From assembly GCA_964565705.1 (NCBI GenBank), contig CAZMGD010000003.1, positions 17,018-81,017 on the forward strand: a DNA stretch of 64,000 nt, in the 5' to 3' direction. The position numbers were made by a program, and so were the translations under genes. The stretch comes from CAZMGD01 sp964565705. Lineage in GTDB: Bacteria > Actinomycetota > Acidimicrobiia > Acidimicrobiales > Ilumatobacteraceae. The notes below the pieces were generated by a model, which was not told the DNA's origin, searched no databases, and was given only the letters and a program-made list of their open reading frames with translations. How positions within the stretch are numbered: the stretch's first letter is position 1; each line of letters starts with the position of its first letter. Positions 24,729-32,914 of this stretch are shown here, in pieces.

Positions 24729-25927
24729 TGAGTGATCGAGACATCGTCATCCTCGGCGCCGGCATGCACCCATGGGGCAAGTGGGGCCGCGACTTCACCG
24801 AGTACGGGATGGTCGCCGCCCGTACCGCACTGGCCGACGCCGGCCTCGCGTGGAGCGACGTGCAGTACGTCGCCGGCGCGGAGACGATCCGCAACGGCTA
24901 TCCGGGGTTCGTCCCCGGCTCCACATTCGCCCAGAAACTCGGCTGGACCGGCGTGCCCGTGTCGTCGAGCTACGCGGCCTGCGCGTCCGGCTCGACAGCG
25001 CTGCAGGCGGCCCGCGCCAACATCCTCGCCGGGTTCTGCGACGTGGCGTTGGTGATCGGTGCCGACACCACCCCGAAGGGCTTCTTCGCCCCGGTCGGCG
25101 GCGAGCGCAGGACCGATCCCGACTGGCTGCGCTTCCACCTGCTCGGAGCGACCAACCCGGTGTACTTCGCCCTCAACGCCCGGCGCCGGATGGATGTGTA
25201 CGGCGCGACCGCCGACGACTTCGCCCAGGTGAAGGTCAAGAACAGCCGCCACGGCCTGGAGAACCCCAACGCCCGGTTCCGCAAGGAGAACACGGTCGAG
25301 GACGTCGTCAACAGCCCGATCGTCAGCGACCCGCTGCGCCTGCTCGACATCTGCGCGACGAGCGACGGCGCGGCCGCGTTGATCGTCGCCAGCAAGGAGT
25401 ACGCCGAGTCCAAGCTCGGCAACCTCGCCGGTGTGCCCCGGGTGCGCGCCGTGTCGACCACGACGCCGACGTACCCGCAGACGCGGCTCGAGCTGCCCGA
25501 CTTCGCCACCGACTCCTCGGCCGTGGTCACGCCGCCGTCGCGCGGGTTCAAGGACGCGCTCATCTGGAACGCGTACGAGCAGGCGGGCCTCGGACCGGAC
25601 GACGTGTCGTTCGCCGAGGTCTACGACCTGTCGACCGCGCTCGAGCTCGACTGGTACGAGAACCTCGGTCTGTGTGCCGAGGGTGAGGCAGAGCAGCTGC
25701 TGCGCAAGGGCGACACGACGATCGGCGGGCGCGTGCCCGTCAACCCGTCGGGTGGTCTGGCCTGCTTCGGTGAGGCGATCCCGGCCCAGGCGATCGCCCA
25801 GGTCTGCGAGCTCACCTGGCAGCTGCGCGGCCAGGCGACCGGTCGCCAGGTCGAGGGCGCGAAGGTCGGGATCACCGCCAACCAGGGTCTGTTCGGGCAC
25901 GGCTCGTCCGTGATCGTGAGCATCTGA
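24728..25927 (+). CDS. Lipid-transfer/SCPx-type thiolase (Ltp family)
   Basis: 399 residues. Thiolase fold: MSDRDIVILGAGMHPWGKWG, SSSYAACASGSTALQAARANILAG with Cys85 as nucleophile candidate, CATSDGAAALIVAS, VSFAEVYDLSTALELDWYENLGLC, NPSGGLACFGEAIPAQAIAQ and C-terminal GLFGHGSSVIV. This matches nonspecific lipid-transfer acetyl-CoA acetyltransferases (Ltp3/Ltp4/SCPx thiolase). With the overlapping DUF35 protein it could be either a thiolase or a retro-aldolase. Presence of Cys85 favours thiolysis, but that is inference. Next gene is a second thiolase 11 nt on. Confidence 0.88.
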   Translation: MSDRDIVILGAGMHPWGKWGRDFTEYGMVAARTALADAGLAWSDVQYVAGAETIRNGYPGFVPGSTFAQKLGWTGVPVSSSYAACASGSTALQAARANILAGFCDVALVIGADTTPKGFFAPVGGERRTDPDWLRFHLLGATNPVYFALNARRRMDVYGATADDFAQVKVKNSRHGLENPNARFRKENTVEDVVNSPIVSDPLRLLDICATSDGAAALIVASKEYAESKLGNLAGVPRVRAVSTTTPTYPQTRLELPDFATDSSAVVTPPSRGFKDALIWNAYEQAGLGPDDVSFAEVYDLSTALELDWYENLGLCAEGEAEQLLRKGDTTIGGRVPVNPSGGLACFGEAIPAQAIAQVCELTWQLRGQATGRQVEGAKVGITANQGLFGHGSSVIVSI

Positions 25928-25938
25928 AGGAGACACTC

Positions 25939-27087
25939 ATGGCTGAAGCATTCATCGTCGACGCAGTCCGCGCTCCGGTGGGCAAGCGCGGCGGCGGGCT
26001 GTCCGGCGTGCACCCGGCCGACCTCGGCGCGCACTCGATCAAGGCGCTGATCGAACGCACCGGGATCGACCCGGGCGCGGTCGACGACGTCGTGTTCGGC
26101 AACGTCGACTCGATCGGCCCGCAGGCCGGCGACATCGCCCGCACCTGCTGGCTCGTCGCCGGCATGCCCGAGCACGTGGCCGGCACGACCGTCGACCGTC
26201 AGTGCGGCTCCTCGCAGCAGGCGGTGCACTTCGCTGCCCAGGGCGTGATGAGCGGCACGCAGGATCTCGTCGTCGCCGGCGGCGTGCAGAACATGAGCCA
26301 GATCCCGATCAGCTCGGCGATGACCGCGGCCGAGCCGCTCGGCTTCACCGATCCGTTCAGCGGGTCGAAGGGTTGGGTCGCCCGGTACGGCAACGAGCCC
26401 GTCGACCAGTTCCACGGCGCCGAGATGATCGCCGCGAAGTGGGATCTGTCCCGCGAGGTGATGGAGGAGTTCGCCGTCGACAGCCACGTGAAGGCGATCC
26501 GCGCTCGCGAGGAGGGTCGTTTCGAGACTCAGATCGCTCCGCTCGACGGCTGCACGTTCGACGAGGGCCCGCGCGAGCCGAACTGGGACAAGATCCGCTC
26601 GCTGCCGACGCTCGTGCCCGGCGGCCGTCTGACGGCCGCGCTCGCCAGCCAGATCAGCGACAGTTCGGCCGCCCTGCTGATCGCCAGCGAGGCTGCGCTG
26701 AAGACGCACAACCTGACGCCGCGTGCCCGCATCCACCACCTCAGCGTTCGCGGTGACGACCCGATCATGATGCTGTCGGCACCGATCCCGGCGACCCGGT
26801 ACGCGCTGGAGAAGACCGGCCTCACGCCCGACGACATCGACCTGGTCGAGATCAACGAAGCGTTCGCCTCGGTCGTGCTGGCCTGGCAGAAGGAACTGGA
26901 CTGGGACCTGTCCAAGGTCAACGTCAACGGTGGGGCGATTGCACTCGGCCACCCGCTCGGCGCCACCGGCGCCCGCCTGATGACGACGCTGCTGTACGAG
27001 CTCGAGCGCACCGGCGGCCGCTACGGCCTGCAGACGATGTGCGAGGGCGGCGGCCAGGCCAACGTCACCATCATCGAACGCCTCTGA
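25939..27087 (+). CDS. Acetyl-CoA acetyltransferase (FadA6-like thiolase)
   Basis: 382 residues. Cys89 nucleophile in TVDRQCGSSQQAVHFAAQGVMSG, NMSQIPISSAMTAAEPLGF, NEAFASVVLAW, GHPLGATGARL (His) and MCEGGGQANVTII (second Cys) give a full thiolase II active site. The sequence closely follows FadA6 of M. tuberculosis as I remember it, including the SGVHPADLG and IPISSAM regions. FadA6 acts at the end of steroid C/D-ring breakdown. Thiolytic release of acetyl-CoA from a 3-ketoacyl-CoA is the expected reaction. ATG 25939 has AGGAGA. Third gene of the site F operon. Confidence 0.9.
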   Translation: MAEAFIVDAVRAPVGKRGGGLSGVHPADLGAHSIKALIERTGIDPGAVDDVVFGNVDSIGPQAGDIARTCWLVAGMPEHVAGTTVDRQCGSSQQAVHFAAQGVMSGTQDLVVAGGVQNMSQIPISSAMTAAEPLGFTDPFSGSKGWVARYGNEPVDQFHGAEMIAAKWDLSREVMEEFAVDSHVKAIRAREEGRFETQIAPLDGCTFDEGPREPNWDKIRSLPTLVPGGRLTAALASQISDSSAALLIASEAALKTHNLTPRARIHHLSVRGDDPIMMLSAPIPATRYALEKTGLTPDDIDLVEINEAFASVVLAWQKELDWDLSKVNVNGGAIALGHPLGATGARLMTTLLYELERTGGRYGLQTMCEGGGQANVTIIERL

Positions 27088-27088
27088 C

Positions 27089-27211
27089 GGCTCGCTGCGC
27101 TCGCGTCTGCCCCTGAACCCGCCGGGCCGGGCTCGCTGCGCTCGCTGTCAGCGGCTGCGGGGCAGGTTCGTTGTCGCGCTCGCCGTGTTCGGGTGAGCTC
27201 GCTGCGCTCGC
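27089..27211. repeat. Three copies of GCTCGCTGCGCTCGC in an intergenic space
   Basis: Copies at 27090-27104, 27131-27145 and 27197-27211, directly after the thiolase stop. A reverse copy lies at 11792-11806. The element is nearly self-complementary in GCGAGC/GCTCGC. It occurs only between genes here. Confidence 0.7.
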
Positions 27212-27292
27212 GAAGCCTCGGTGACGCGGGTCGGGCGCTGGCGGCCCCGTCGACGTCACGACCCGACCTGGGGCCGCGTACGGTCTCGGGGC

Positions 27293-28312
27293 GTGCACTA
27301 CGACCTCCGACTCCGGCCTGCGCAACCGCAGGCGCCCGCCGCCGATGCCTATGAGATCCACCGCAGCGAGGTGCCGGCGACAGCTGGTCGTGACGCGCTG
27401 ACGGTGGCCTACGTGCGCGAGGGGGCCGGTGGCTACCCGCTGGTGCTGCTGCACGGCTACCCCGAGACCAAGCGGATCTGGTGGCGGAACATCGACGCCC
27501 TCGTGGCCGCCGGCTACGAGGTGATCGTGCCCGACCTGCGCGGGTTCGGGGACTCGGACCTCTCCGCCGACGACGTGTACGACCTCGCCGCCTACAGCCG
27601 CGACGTGTACCTGCTGGTGCGCGACGCGCTCGGGCACGAGACGTGCGGGATCGTCGGCGGTGACGTCGGCGGGGCGACCGCGGTCGATCTCGTCCACCGG
27701 TTTCCCGGGTTCGTCGACAAGCTCGTGTTCTTCGACACGGTGCCGCCGATGTGCATCGACGACTACGTCGCCGCCGGCATCGACCTCGGCGCGATGCGCT
27801 CCATCGGGTCGGGTCCGACCGGTGACTACCGGTACCGCCAGGGCGCGACGCCCGACGAGCTGGCCGCCGAGCTGGACACGCCCGCCAAGCGCCGCCGGTA
27901 CATCGGCGACATGTACGGCCACCGACTGTGGGCGTCGCCGGGCACGTTCGATCAGGACGCGATCGACTTCATGACCGAGCCGTTCGCGACCGACGAGCGG
28001 ATCCGGGCGAGCTGGGCCGTCTACCAGCTCGCGCACGGTCGACCGTCCAGCGAGCCGGCGCTGATGAGCGACAAGGTCGACGTGGCGACGCTGATCCTCT
28101 ACGGCATGGACGACCAGGTGGTCGGGCCGGACTTCGTGCACTGCTGCGAGATCGCGTTCACCGACCGCGTCGGCCCGGTCGTGCTGCCCGGCGCCGGCCA
28201 CTTCCTCCAGTGGGAGCGCGCCGACCTGTTCAACGGGCTGGTGGCCAGCTTCTTCGGCGATCTCCGCGAGCGTCACCGAACCGGGACCCCCACCTGGATC
28301 TCAACTACTTGA
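27293..28312 (+). CDS. Alpha/beta hydrolase, epoxide hydrolase/haloalkane dehalogenase type
   Basis: 339 residues, GTG 27293. LVLLHGYPETKRIWW (HGxP oxyanion motif), VPDLRGFGDSDL, nucleophile elbow GGDVGGATA with Asp rather than Ser, a cap region, LILYGMDDQVVG (acid) and GAGHFLQWERAD (His). An Asp nucleophile points to epoxide hydrolases or haloacid/haloalkane dehalogenases rather than esterases. It is preceded by the triple GCTCGCTGCGCTCGC repeat, and its stop codon lies in the operator of the next gene (28301-28326). Membership in either regulon is unclear. Confidence 0.84.
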   Translation: MHYDLRLRPAQPQAPAADAYEIHRSEVPATAGRDALTVAYVREGAGGYPLVLLHGYPETKRIWWRNIDALVAAGYEVIVPDLRGFGDSDLSADDVYDLAAYSRDVYLLVRDALGHETCGIVGGDVGGATAVDLVHRFPGFVDKLVFFDTVPPMCIDDYVAAGIDLGAMRSIGSGPTGDYRYRQGATPDELAAELDTPAKRRRYIGDMYGHRLWASPGTFDQDAIDFMTEPFATDERIRASWAVYQLAHGRPSSEPALMSDKVDVATLILYGMDDQVVGPDFVHCCEIAFTDRVGPVVLPGAGHFLQWERADLFNGLVASFFGDLRERHRTGTPTWISTT

Positions 28313-28326
28313 CATCAAGTGGTTGG
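28301..28326 (+). promoter_or_regulatory. Second-regulon operator/promoter, site S1
   Basis: TCAA-CTAC-TTGACA-TCAAGT: the inverted repeat TCAA-N4-TTGA (28301-28312) overlaps a perfect -35 TTGACA (28309-28314). Spacer 17 to GATGAT (28332-28337, weak -10). It also holds the perfect palindrome ACTTGA-CA-TCAAGT (28307-28320). It drives the KstD-like gene. Confidence 0.75.
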
Positions 28327-28366
28327 TGATCGATGATGGCCGCGCTGGCTGTCGTTGGGGGTGCAC

Positions 28367-30085
28367 ATGGCCGACTGGGGACACAACGTCGACCTCTTGG
28401 TCATGGGATCGGGCGCCGCCGGACTGGCCGGGGCACTGCGGGCCGCCAGCCTCGGCCGTTCGGTGCTGATCGTCGAGAAGAGCGACGTGTGGGGTGGCTC
28501 GGCGGCGATGTCGGCCGGCGCGCTGTGGGTGCCGTGCAACACCGCGATGCGAGTCATCGGTCTCGAGGACTCCGAGGACGACGCCATCCGCTACCTGACC
28601 TCCATCACCCACGGCGAGATCGACGAGTCGCGGCTGCGCGCGTTCGTCACCGAGTCGAACCGGATGATCGACTGGCTCGCCGCCAACAGCCACGTGACGT
28701 TCACGTCCCTGGAGCACTACCCCGACTACAACACCGACGTCGACGGTGCCCGACCCGGTGGCCGCTCGCTGGAACCGGATGCCTTCGACGCGACCGAGCT
28801 GGGCGACGCGTTCCGCACGCAGCACGAGCCTTACCCGGGCACGCTGATCCTGGGCAAGTTCCTGATGCGCATCCCCGAGGCGCGCGACCTCCTGATGCCG
28901 GGCATCAAGCCGAAGCTCGGCCTCGCCAAGGGTTTCGCCCGGTACTCCTCGAGATCCACGGCCCGCAAGCGATTCGGTGGCCGCGACCCGTACCTCACGA
29001 TGGGGCAGGCGCTGACGGCGAGGCTGCGCCTATCGCTGAACGAGCGCGGTGTGCCGCTGTGGCTGAACGCACCCGTGCGCTCGCTGATCACCGAGGGCGA
29101 CCGCGTCGTCGGCGCCGAGGTGGAGCGCGACGGTCGCACCGTCCGCGTTCGCGCCCACCGCGGCGTGCTGGTCGCATCGGGCGGCTTCGAGCGCGACCCG
29201 GAGATGCGCCAGCGGTATCAACGCGCACCGATCGGGGTCGACTGGACGGTGGGGCACGTCGGCAACACCGGCGACGGCATCCGTGCCGGCGAGGCGGTCG
29301 GCGGCGCGCTCGACACGGCGCTCATGGCCGAGGCGTGGTGGACGCCAGCGGTCGTCCCACCGGGCAGGGGCCCATCGGTCCTGGTGATCGAGAAGAGCCT
29401 GCCGCACGGCCTGTTCGTCACCCGCGACGGCCATCGGTTCGTGAACGAGGCGGCCAACTACAACGACGTGGGCGTCGTCATGTTCGACACCGAGCAGCGC
29501 GGCGACGGCGCGGTGCCGGCCTGGTGGATCGTCGATGCGACCTACCGCAAGCGGTTCATCATCGGCCCGGTCGGGCCCGGCCAGATGATGCCGGACAAGA
29601 AGTTGCCGACCGCGCTGCAGCCCGGCAACGGCTGGCTGCACAAGGCCGAGACCCTCGACGACCTGGCCCGCGAGATCGGGCTCGACCCCGCCGTGCTCGG
29701 CGCGACCATCGAGCGGTTCAACGCCAACTCCCGGCGCGGCGACGACCCCGACTTCCATCGCGGCGAGACCGCCAACGACCGCTACTACTCCGACCCGCGG
29801 GTCAGCCCGAACCCGTCGCTCGGACCGGTCGAGACGGCGCCGTTCTACGCGGTGGAGGTGTTCCCGGGTGACCTCGGGACGAAGGCCGGGCTGATCACCG
29901 ATGGCTCCAGCCGGGTGCTGCGCGAGGACGGCTCGGTGATCACCGGGCTGTACGCCGCCGGCAACACCGCGTCCACCGTGATGGGCCGCTCGTACCCGGG
30001 CGCCGGTGCGACCCTCGCGCCGGCGATGCTCGGCGGATTCCTCGCCGCTGAGGCACTGGCGGCCGACGACGAGCACACCGGCTGA
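28367..30085 (+). CDS. FAD-dependent 3-ketosteroid Delta1-dehydrogenase-like flavoprotein
   Basis: 572 residues from ATG 28367, which has GGGGG at 28357-28361; TTG 28355 would be a weaker start. FAD motif DLLVMGSGAAGLAGALRAASLG with VEKSDVWGGSAAMSAGALWVP, GVLVASGGFERD, and C-terminal ITGLYAAGNTASTVMGRSYPGAGATLAPAMLGGFLAAEAL, the end typical of KstD and related 3-oxosteroid dehydrogenases/fumarate-reductase-like flavoproteins. It would desaturate next to a ring ketone or reduce the reverse. It is led by operator S1 and followed by the MarR gene, which makes it a likely early step of the second pathway. The steroid nature of the substrate is inference. Confidence 0.87.
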   Translation: MADWGHNVDLLVMGSGAAGLAGALRAASLGRSVLIVEKSDVWGGSAAMSAGALWVPCNTAMRVIGLEDSEDDAIRYLTSITHGEIDESRLRAFVTESNRMIDWLAANSHVTFTSLEHYPDYNTDVDGARPGGRSLEPDAFDATELGDAFRTQHEPYPGTLILGKFLMRIPEARDLLMPGIKPKLGLAKGFARYSSRSTARKRFGGRDPYLTMGQALTARLRLSLNERGVPLWLNAPVRSLITEGDRVVGAEVERDGRTVRVRAHRGVLVASGGFERDPEMRQRYQRAPIGVDWTVGHVGNTGDGIRAGEAVGGALDTALMAEAWWTPAVVPPGRGPSVLVIEKSLPHGLFVTRDGHRFVNEAANYNDVGVVMFDTEQRGDGAVPAWWIVDATYRKRFIIGPVGPGQMMPDKKLPTALQPGNGWLHKAETLDDLAREIGLDPAVLGATIERFNANSRRGDDPDFHRGETANDRYYSDPRVSPNPSLGPVETAPFYAVEVFPGDLGTKAGLITDGSSRVLREDGSVITGLYAAGNTASTVMGRSYPGAGATLAPAMLGGFLAAEALAADDEHTG

Positions 30086-30125
30086 ACCGACGTGGGGGAT
30101 CTGCCGGCCTGGGGAACCGCTCCGT

Positions 30126-30131
30126 TACAGT
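30126..30131 (+). promoter_or_regulatory. -10-like hexamer TACAGT for a leaderless marR transcript
   Basis: TACAGT matches TANNNT and lies 8 nt before ATG 30140, the distance expected if transcription starts at the start codon. No convincing -35 and no ribosome site are present. Confidence 0.4.
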
Positions 30132-30139
30132 CGCCCACA

Positions 30140-30643
30140 ATGGCACCACGCAAGCGGGTCGACGACGCCCCCATCCCGCAGGCGGACACGGCGGACTACC
30201 GCCCGCGCGAGTTCGGCCGGATCACCTGGCTGATCAAGCTCGCCGAGCGAGAGGTCGGCAAGGAGCTCGATCGCGAGCTTCGCCACTCCGGTCTGACCAA
30301 GTCGCAGTTCGGTGTGCTGCAGGCGCTCATGCACCTCGAGCGGGCATCGTCGGCGGCTCTCGCTCGCACCGTCTTCGTGACGCCACAGGCGATGGTCGGG
30401 ATCGTCGCCGGCTTGGAGCGCAAGGGGTTCATCCGCCGCAAGACCTCGCGGGCGTCGGCACGCGTGATCGAGGCGACGGTCACGGCGGCGGGCAGAGCCG
30501 CCTACGACGAGGGGGTCGACATGATCCGCAAGGTCGACGACATGCTCGCCCAGGAGTTCACCGACACCGAGCTGAGCGCCCTCAACGACTACCTGGAGCG
30601 GATGATCAACGTCGTCCAGACCGCCAACGGCAGCTTCCCCTGA
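30140..30643 (+). CDS. MarR family transcriptional regulator
   Basis: 167 residues from ATG 30140. Winged-helix core: KSQFGVLQALMHLERASSAALARTVFVTPQAMVGIVAGLERKGFIRRKTS (about residues 54-103) with wing ARVIEATVTAAGRAAYDEG, flanked by dimerisation helices. MarR proteins bind short inverted repeats over promoters and release on binding phenolic or CoA ligands. It sits 54 nt after the KstD-like gene. It is the only regulator in the second catabolic block, so it is the best candidate to bind the five ATCAA-N4-TTGACA promoters. That link is inferred from position only. Confidence 0.92.
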   Translation: MAPRKRVDDAPIPQADTADYRPREFGRITWLIKLAEREVGKELDRELRHSGLTKSQFGVLQALMHLERASSAALARTVFVTPQAMVGIVAGLERKGFIRRKTSRASARVIEATVTAAGRAAYDEGVDMIRKVDDMLAQEFTDTELSALNDYLERMINVVQTANGSFP

Positions 30644-30657
30644 CCGAGACCCGACGG

Positions 30658-31713
30658 TCAGCCGAACGTGGCGAACGCCTTGTTCGAGTTGAACACGGTC
30701 GTCTCGACGTAGGTGCTCCACGTCAGGCCGAGCCCCGCCTCCTCCACGGCGCCGAGCAGGCAGAACCAGTTGAGCATCTCCTGCTGACCGGAGCGCTCGA
30801 TCGAATCGAGCGTCGCGTCGTGCCAGGGTGCGTGGTCGCCGCTGACCAGCGCCTCGTAGAGCACGCGGTCGGCGGGGTTGTCCGGCCACATCCGCCACCC
30901 GGCGTCGTGCAGGAAGCCGTGCGACCAGCTCGACGAGGCGACGAGCGCGACCCGAAGATCGCTCGCCGCGGCGGCCCGGGCGACGGCGCGGCCGACCTCG
31001 ATGCACCGTCGCGGCGACGGGCTCGGCGGGTCGAGCGGCGGGGGCTCGTCATCGGCAGCGAAGCGGGCCATCCCGCCGCGTCGGCCGATCGCCAGGCGCC
31101 CGTAGCAGTTGACCGTCATCGGCACCACCGGATGCGCGAACCCATCCCGTCCGTAGTCGAGGAACAGCACCGTGTTGGCGATCGCGTGGGGGAACGGCCG
31201 GTCGGCGCGCGGTCCGTACGAGTAGGCGACGTCGACGCCGTCGTCGAGCAGCGCGGCGGCGAGCGACCGGCCGAACGCGGCATGGCCAGGCACGCCGAAC
31301 GTCGTGTCGATCGGTTCGTCCCACACGTTCGGGACCGCCGTCCCCGACGGTGATCGCCACGGCTGGAACGTCAGCTCGTCGGCGGCGATCACGCAGAACG
31401 CCGGCACGACGTCCTCACGGAACAGCTCGTACTGGTCGTCGCCCCAGATCACGACGGCGTCGGGTCCGAACGCGTCCAGCTCGGCACGGATGCGCGCGCA
31501 CCCGGCGACCAGCGCCGACCGATGGGCCCGAGCCGCCTCGATCCGGTCGCGGTCGTACTCGGCGCGCATCCCCTCCGGCCAGCCGTCCCCGGCCTTGACC
31601 GCCTCGGGCACCGCAGGATCGGCGAGCGCGAACTGCAGCGCCCGATCCATCATCTCGTCGGGCCAGGCGAGCGGTGGGAAGTGGGTGAGGCCGAGACCGA
31701 GGATCTCACCCAT
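30658..31713 (-). CDS. Class III extradiol ring-cleavage dioxygenase (LigB family)
   Basis: 351 residues from ATG 31713 (GTG 31716 also possible). MGEILGLGLTHFPPLAWPD (His11 candidate Fe ligand), VVIWGDDQYELF, FPHAIANTVLFLDYGRDGF, and VALVASSSWSHGFLHDAGWRMWPDN (His) follow the LigB/DODA layout of iron-dependent protocatechuate- or gallate-type extradiol dioxygenases. It should open a dihydroxylated aromatic ring between OH-bearing carbon and its neighbour. It overlaps by 8 nt the end of the amidohydrolase gene, so it is last in the three-gene arm read leftwards from site S2. In LigB-type pathways the ring-opened product is often processed by amidohydrolase-fold enzymes (LigI, LigJ, LigW), which fits its neighbours. 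Confidence 0.83.
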   Translation of the reverse strand: MGEILGLGLTHFPPLAWPDEMMDRALQFALADPAVPEAVKAGDGWPEGMRAEYDRDRIEAARAHRSALVAGCARIRAELDAFGPDAVVIWGDDQYELFREDVVPAFCVIAADELTFQPWRSPSGTAVPNVWDEPIDTTFGVPGHAAFGRSLAAALLDDGVDVAYSYGPRADRPFPHAIANTVLFLDYGRDGFAHPVVPMTVNCYGRLAIGRRGGMARFAADDEPPPLDPPSPSPRRCIEVGRAVARAAAASDLRVALVASSSWSHGFLHDAGWRMWPDNPADRVLYEALVSGDHAPWHDATLDSIERSGQQEMLNWFCLLGAVEEAGLGLTWSTYVETTVFNSNKAFATFG

Positions 31714-32914
31714 CACTGGCCCCGAGCCCGAACACCCGGCGGGCGTTGCCCGTCAGCACCCGGTCGCGATCGTCGGGGGAGAGGTGAGCGACCTGCCCGA
31801 GCAGCAGCTCCCGGGTGTGCGGCCAGCTGCTGTCGCCGTGGGGGTAGTCGCACTCCACCATCACGTTGCCGACGCCGATCTCCTCGATCGACGCCGCGCC
31901 GTGCCGATCGTCGATGAAGCACCCGAAGACGTGGTCGCGGAACAGCTCGCTCGGGCGGACATCCACCGAGCCGAGGTTGAACGAGCCGGCGTCGACCGAG
32001 CCCATCCCGGTGAGGCCGAAGCCGGTGCCCGTCTTGAGGCGCGGTGCGTAGCGGTCGAACACGTAGTCGGCGCGCTCGAGGATCGCCGGGATCCAGCCGA
32101 TGCCGCCTTCGGACAGGCACAGCTTGAGGTTCGGGTAGCGGACGAACAGCCCGCTGTAGAGCCAGTCGGCGAGGGCCGAGGCAGCGAGGTTCGACGGCAG
32201 CGTCGCGACCACGAGCGGAGGTGCGTCGTCGCAGGTGTAGGGCAGCCTGGACGACGACCCGATGTGCGCGCACACCGGCATGTTCGCCTCGGCGCAGGCG
32301 GCGAACACCGGATCCCAGTACTTGGTCCGGTCATGCACCGACGGGAGGCCGAGCGCGGCCGGGTTCTCCGAGAACGTGACCGCACGCGCTCCCTTGGCCG
32401 CGCAGCGCTCCACCTCGGCGAGCGCGAGCGACGCGTCCCACAGCGGGAGGATGATCATCGGGATCAGGCGACCGGGCACGGCCGCGCACCACTCGTCGAT
32501 CATCCAGTCGTTGTAGGCGCGCACGCAGGCGAGGCCGAGCTCGCGGTCGGCCGCCTCGGTGAACTCCTGGCCGCAGAAGCGCGGGAACGACGGGAAGCAG
32601 AGCGACGCGTCGATGCCCGCCGCGTCGAGGTCGCGGACGCGTGCCTCGGGCTGGTAGCAGCCGGGACGTAGGTCTTCGTAGCGCTCCGGGAAGTCGACGA
32701 GGTCGCGCTTGCCCGACGCCGGGTCGAACAACCGCCCGCCGAGCTCGGCGAGCGGCTTGCGCTTGCGCTCGAAGCGCCACACGATCGTGCCATCCTCCTC
32801 GACGGCGCGCGGGCACTCGTCGAGCCACTTGCGCGGCAGGCGACTCGTCCACACGTCGGGTGGCTCGACGACGTGATCGTCCACCGAGATCATCCGCACC
32901 TCGTCGATGCTCAC
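31706..32914 (-). CDS. Amidohydrolase family 2 (ACMSD-like), paralogue of 3160-4380
   Basis: 402 residues, GTG 32914 with GGAGGG upstream. Motifs: MISVDDHVVEPPDVW, YEDLRPGCYQPEARVRDLDAAGI, SLCFPSFPRFCGQEF, AHIGSSSRLPYT, LSEGGIGWIPAILERADYVFDRY and ECDYPHGDSSWP, almost motif by motif the same as the protein at 3160-4380. Metal-dependent hydrolase or decarboxylase; substrate unknown. The start overlaps the stop of the next amidohydrolase (GTGA). Operon under S2 with a LigB dioxygenase suggests action on a ring-cleavage product. Confidence 0.86.
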   Translation of the reverse strand: MSIDEVRMISVDDHVVEPPDVWTSRLPRKWLDECPRAVEEDGTIVWRFERKRKPLAELGGRLFDPASGKRDLVDFPERYEDLRPGCYQPEARVRDLDAAGIDASLCFPSFPRFCGQEFTEAADRELGLACVRAYNDWMIDEWCAAVPGRLIPMIILPLWDASLALAEVERCAAKGARAVTFSENPAALGLPSVHDRTKYWDPVFAACAEANMPVCAHIGSSSRLPYTCDDAPPLVVATLPSNLAASALADWLYSGLFVRYPNLKLCLSEGGIGWIPAILERADYVFDRYAPRLKTGTGFGLTGMGSVDAGSFNLGSVDVRPSELFRDHVFGCFIDDRHGAASIEEIGVGNVMVECDYPHGDSSWPHTRELLLGQVAHLSPDDRDRVLTGNARRVFGLGASDG

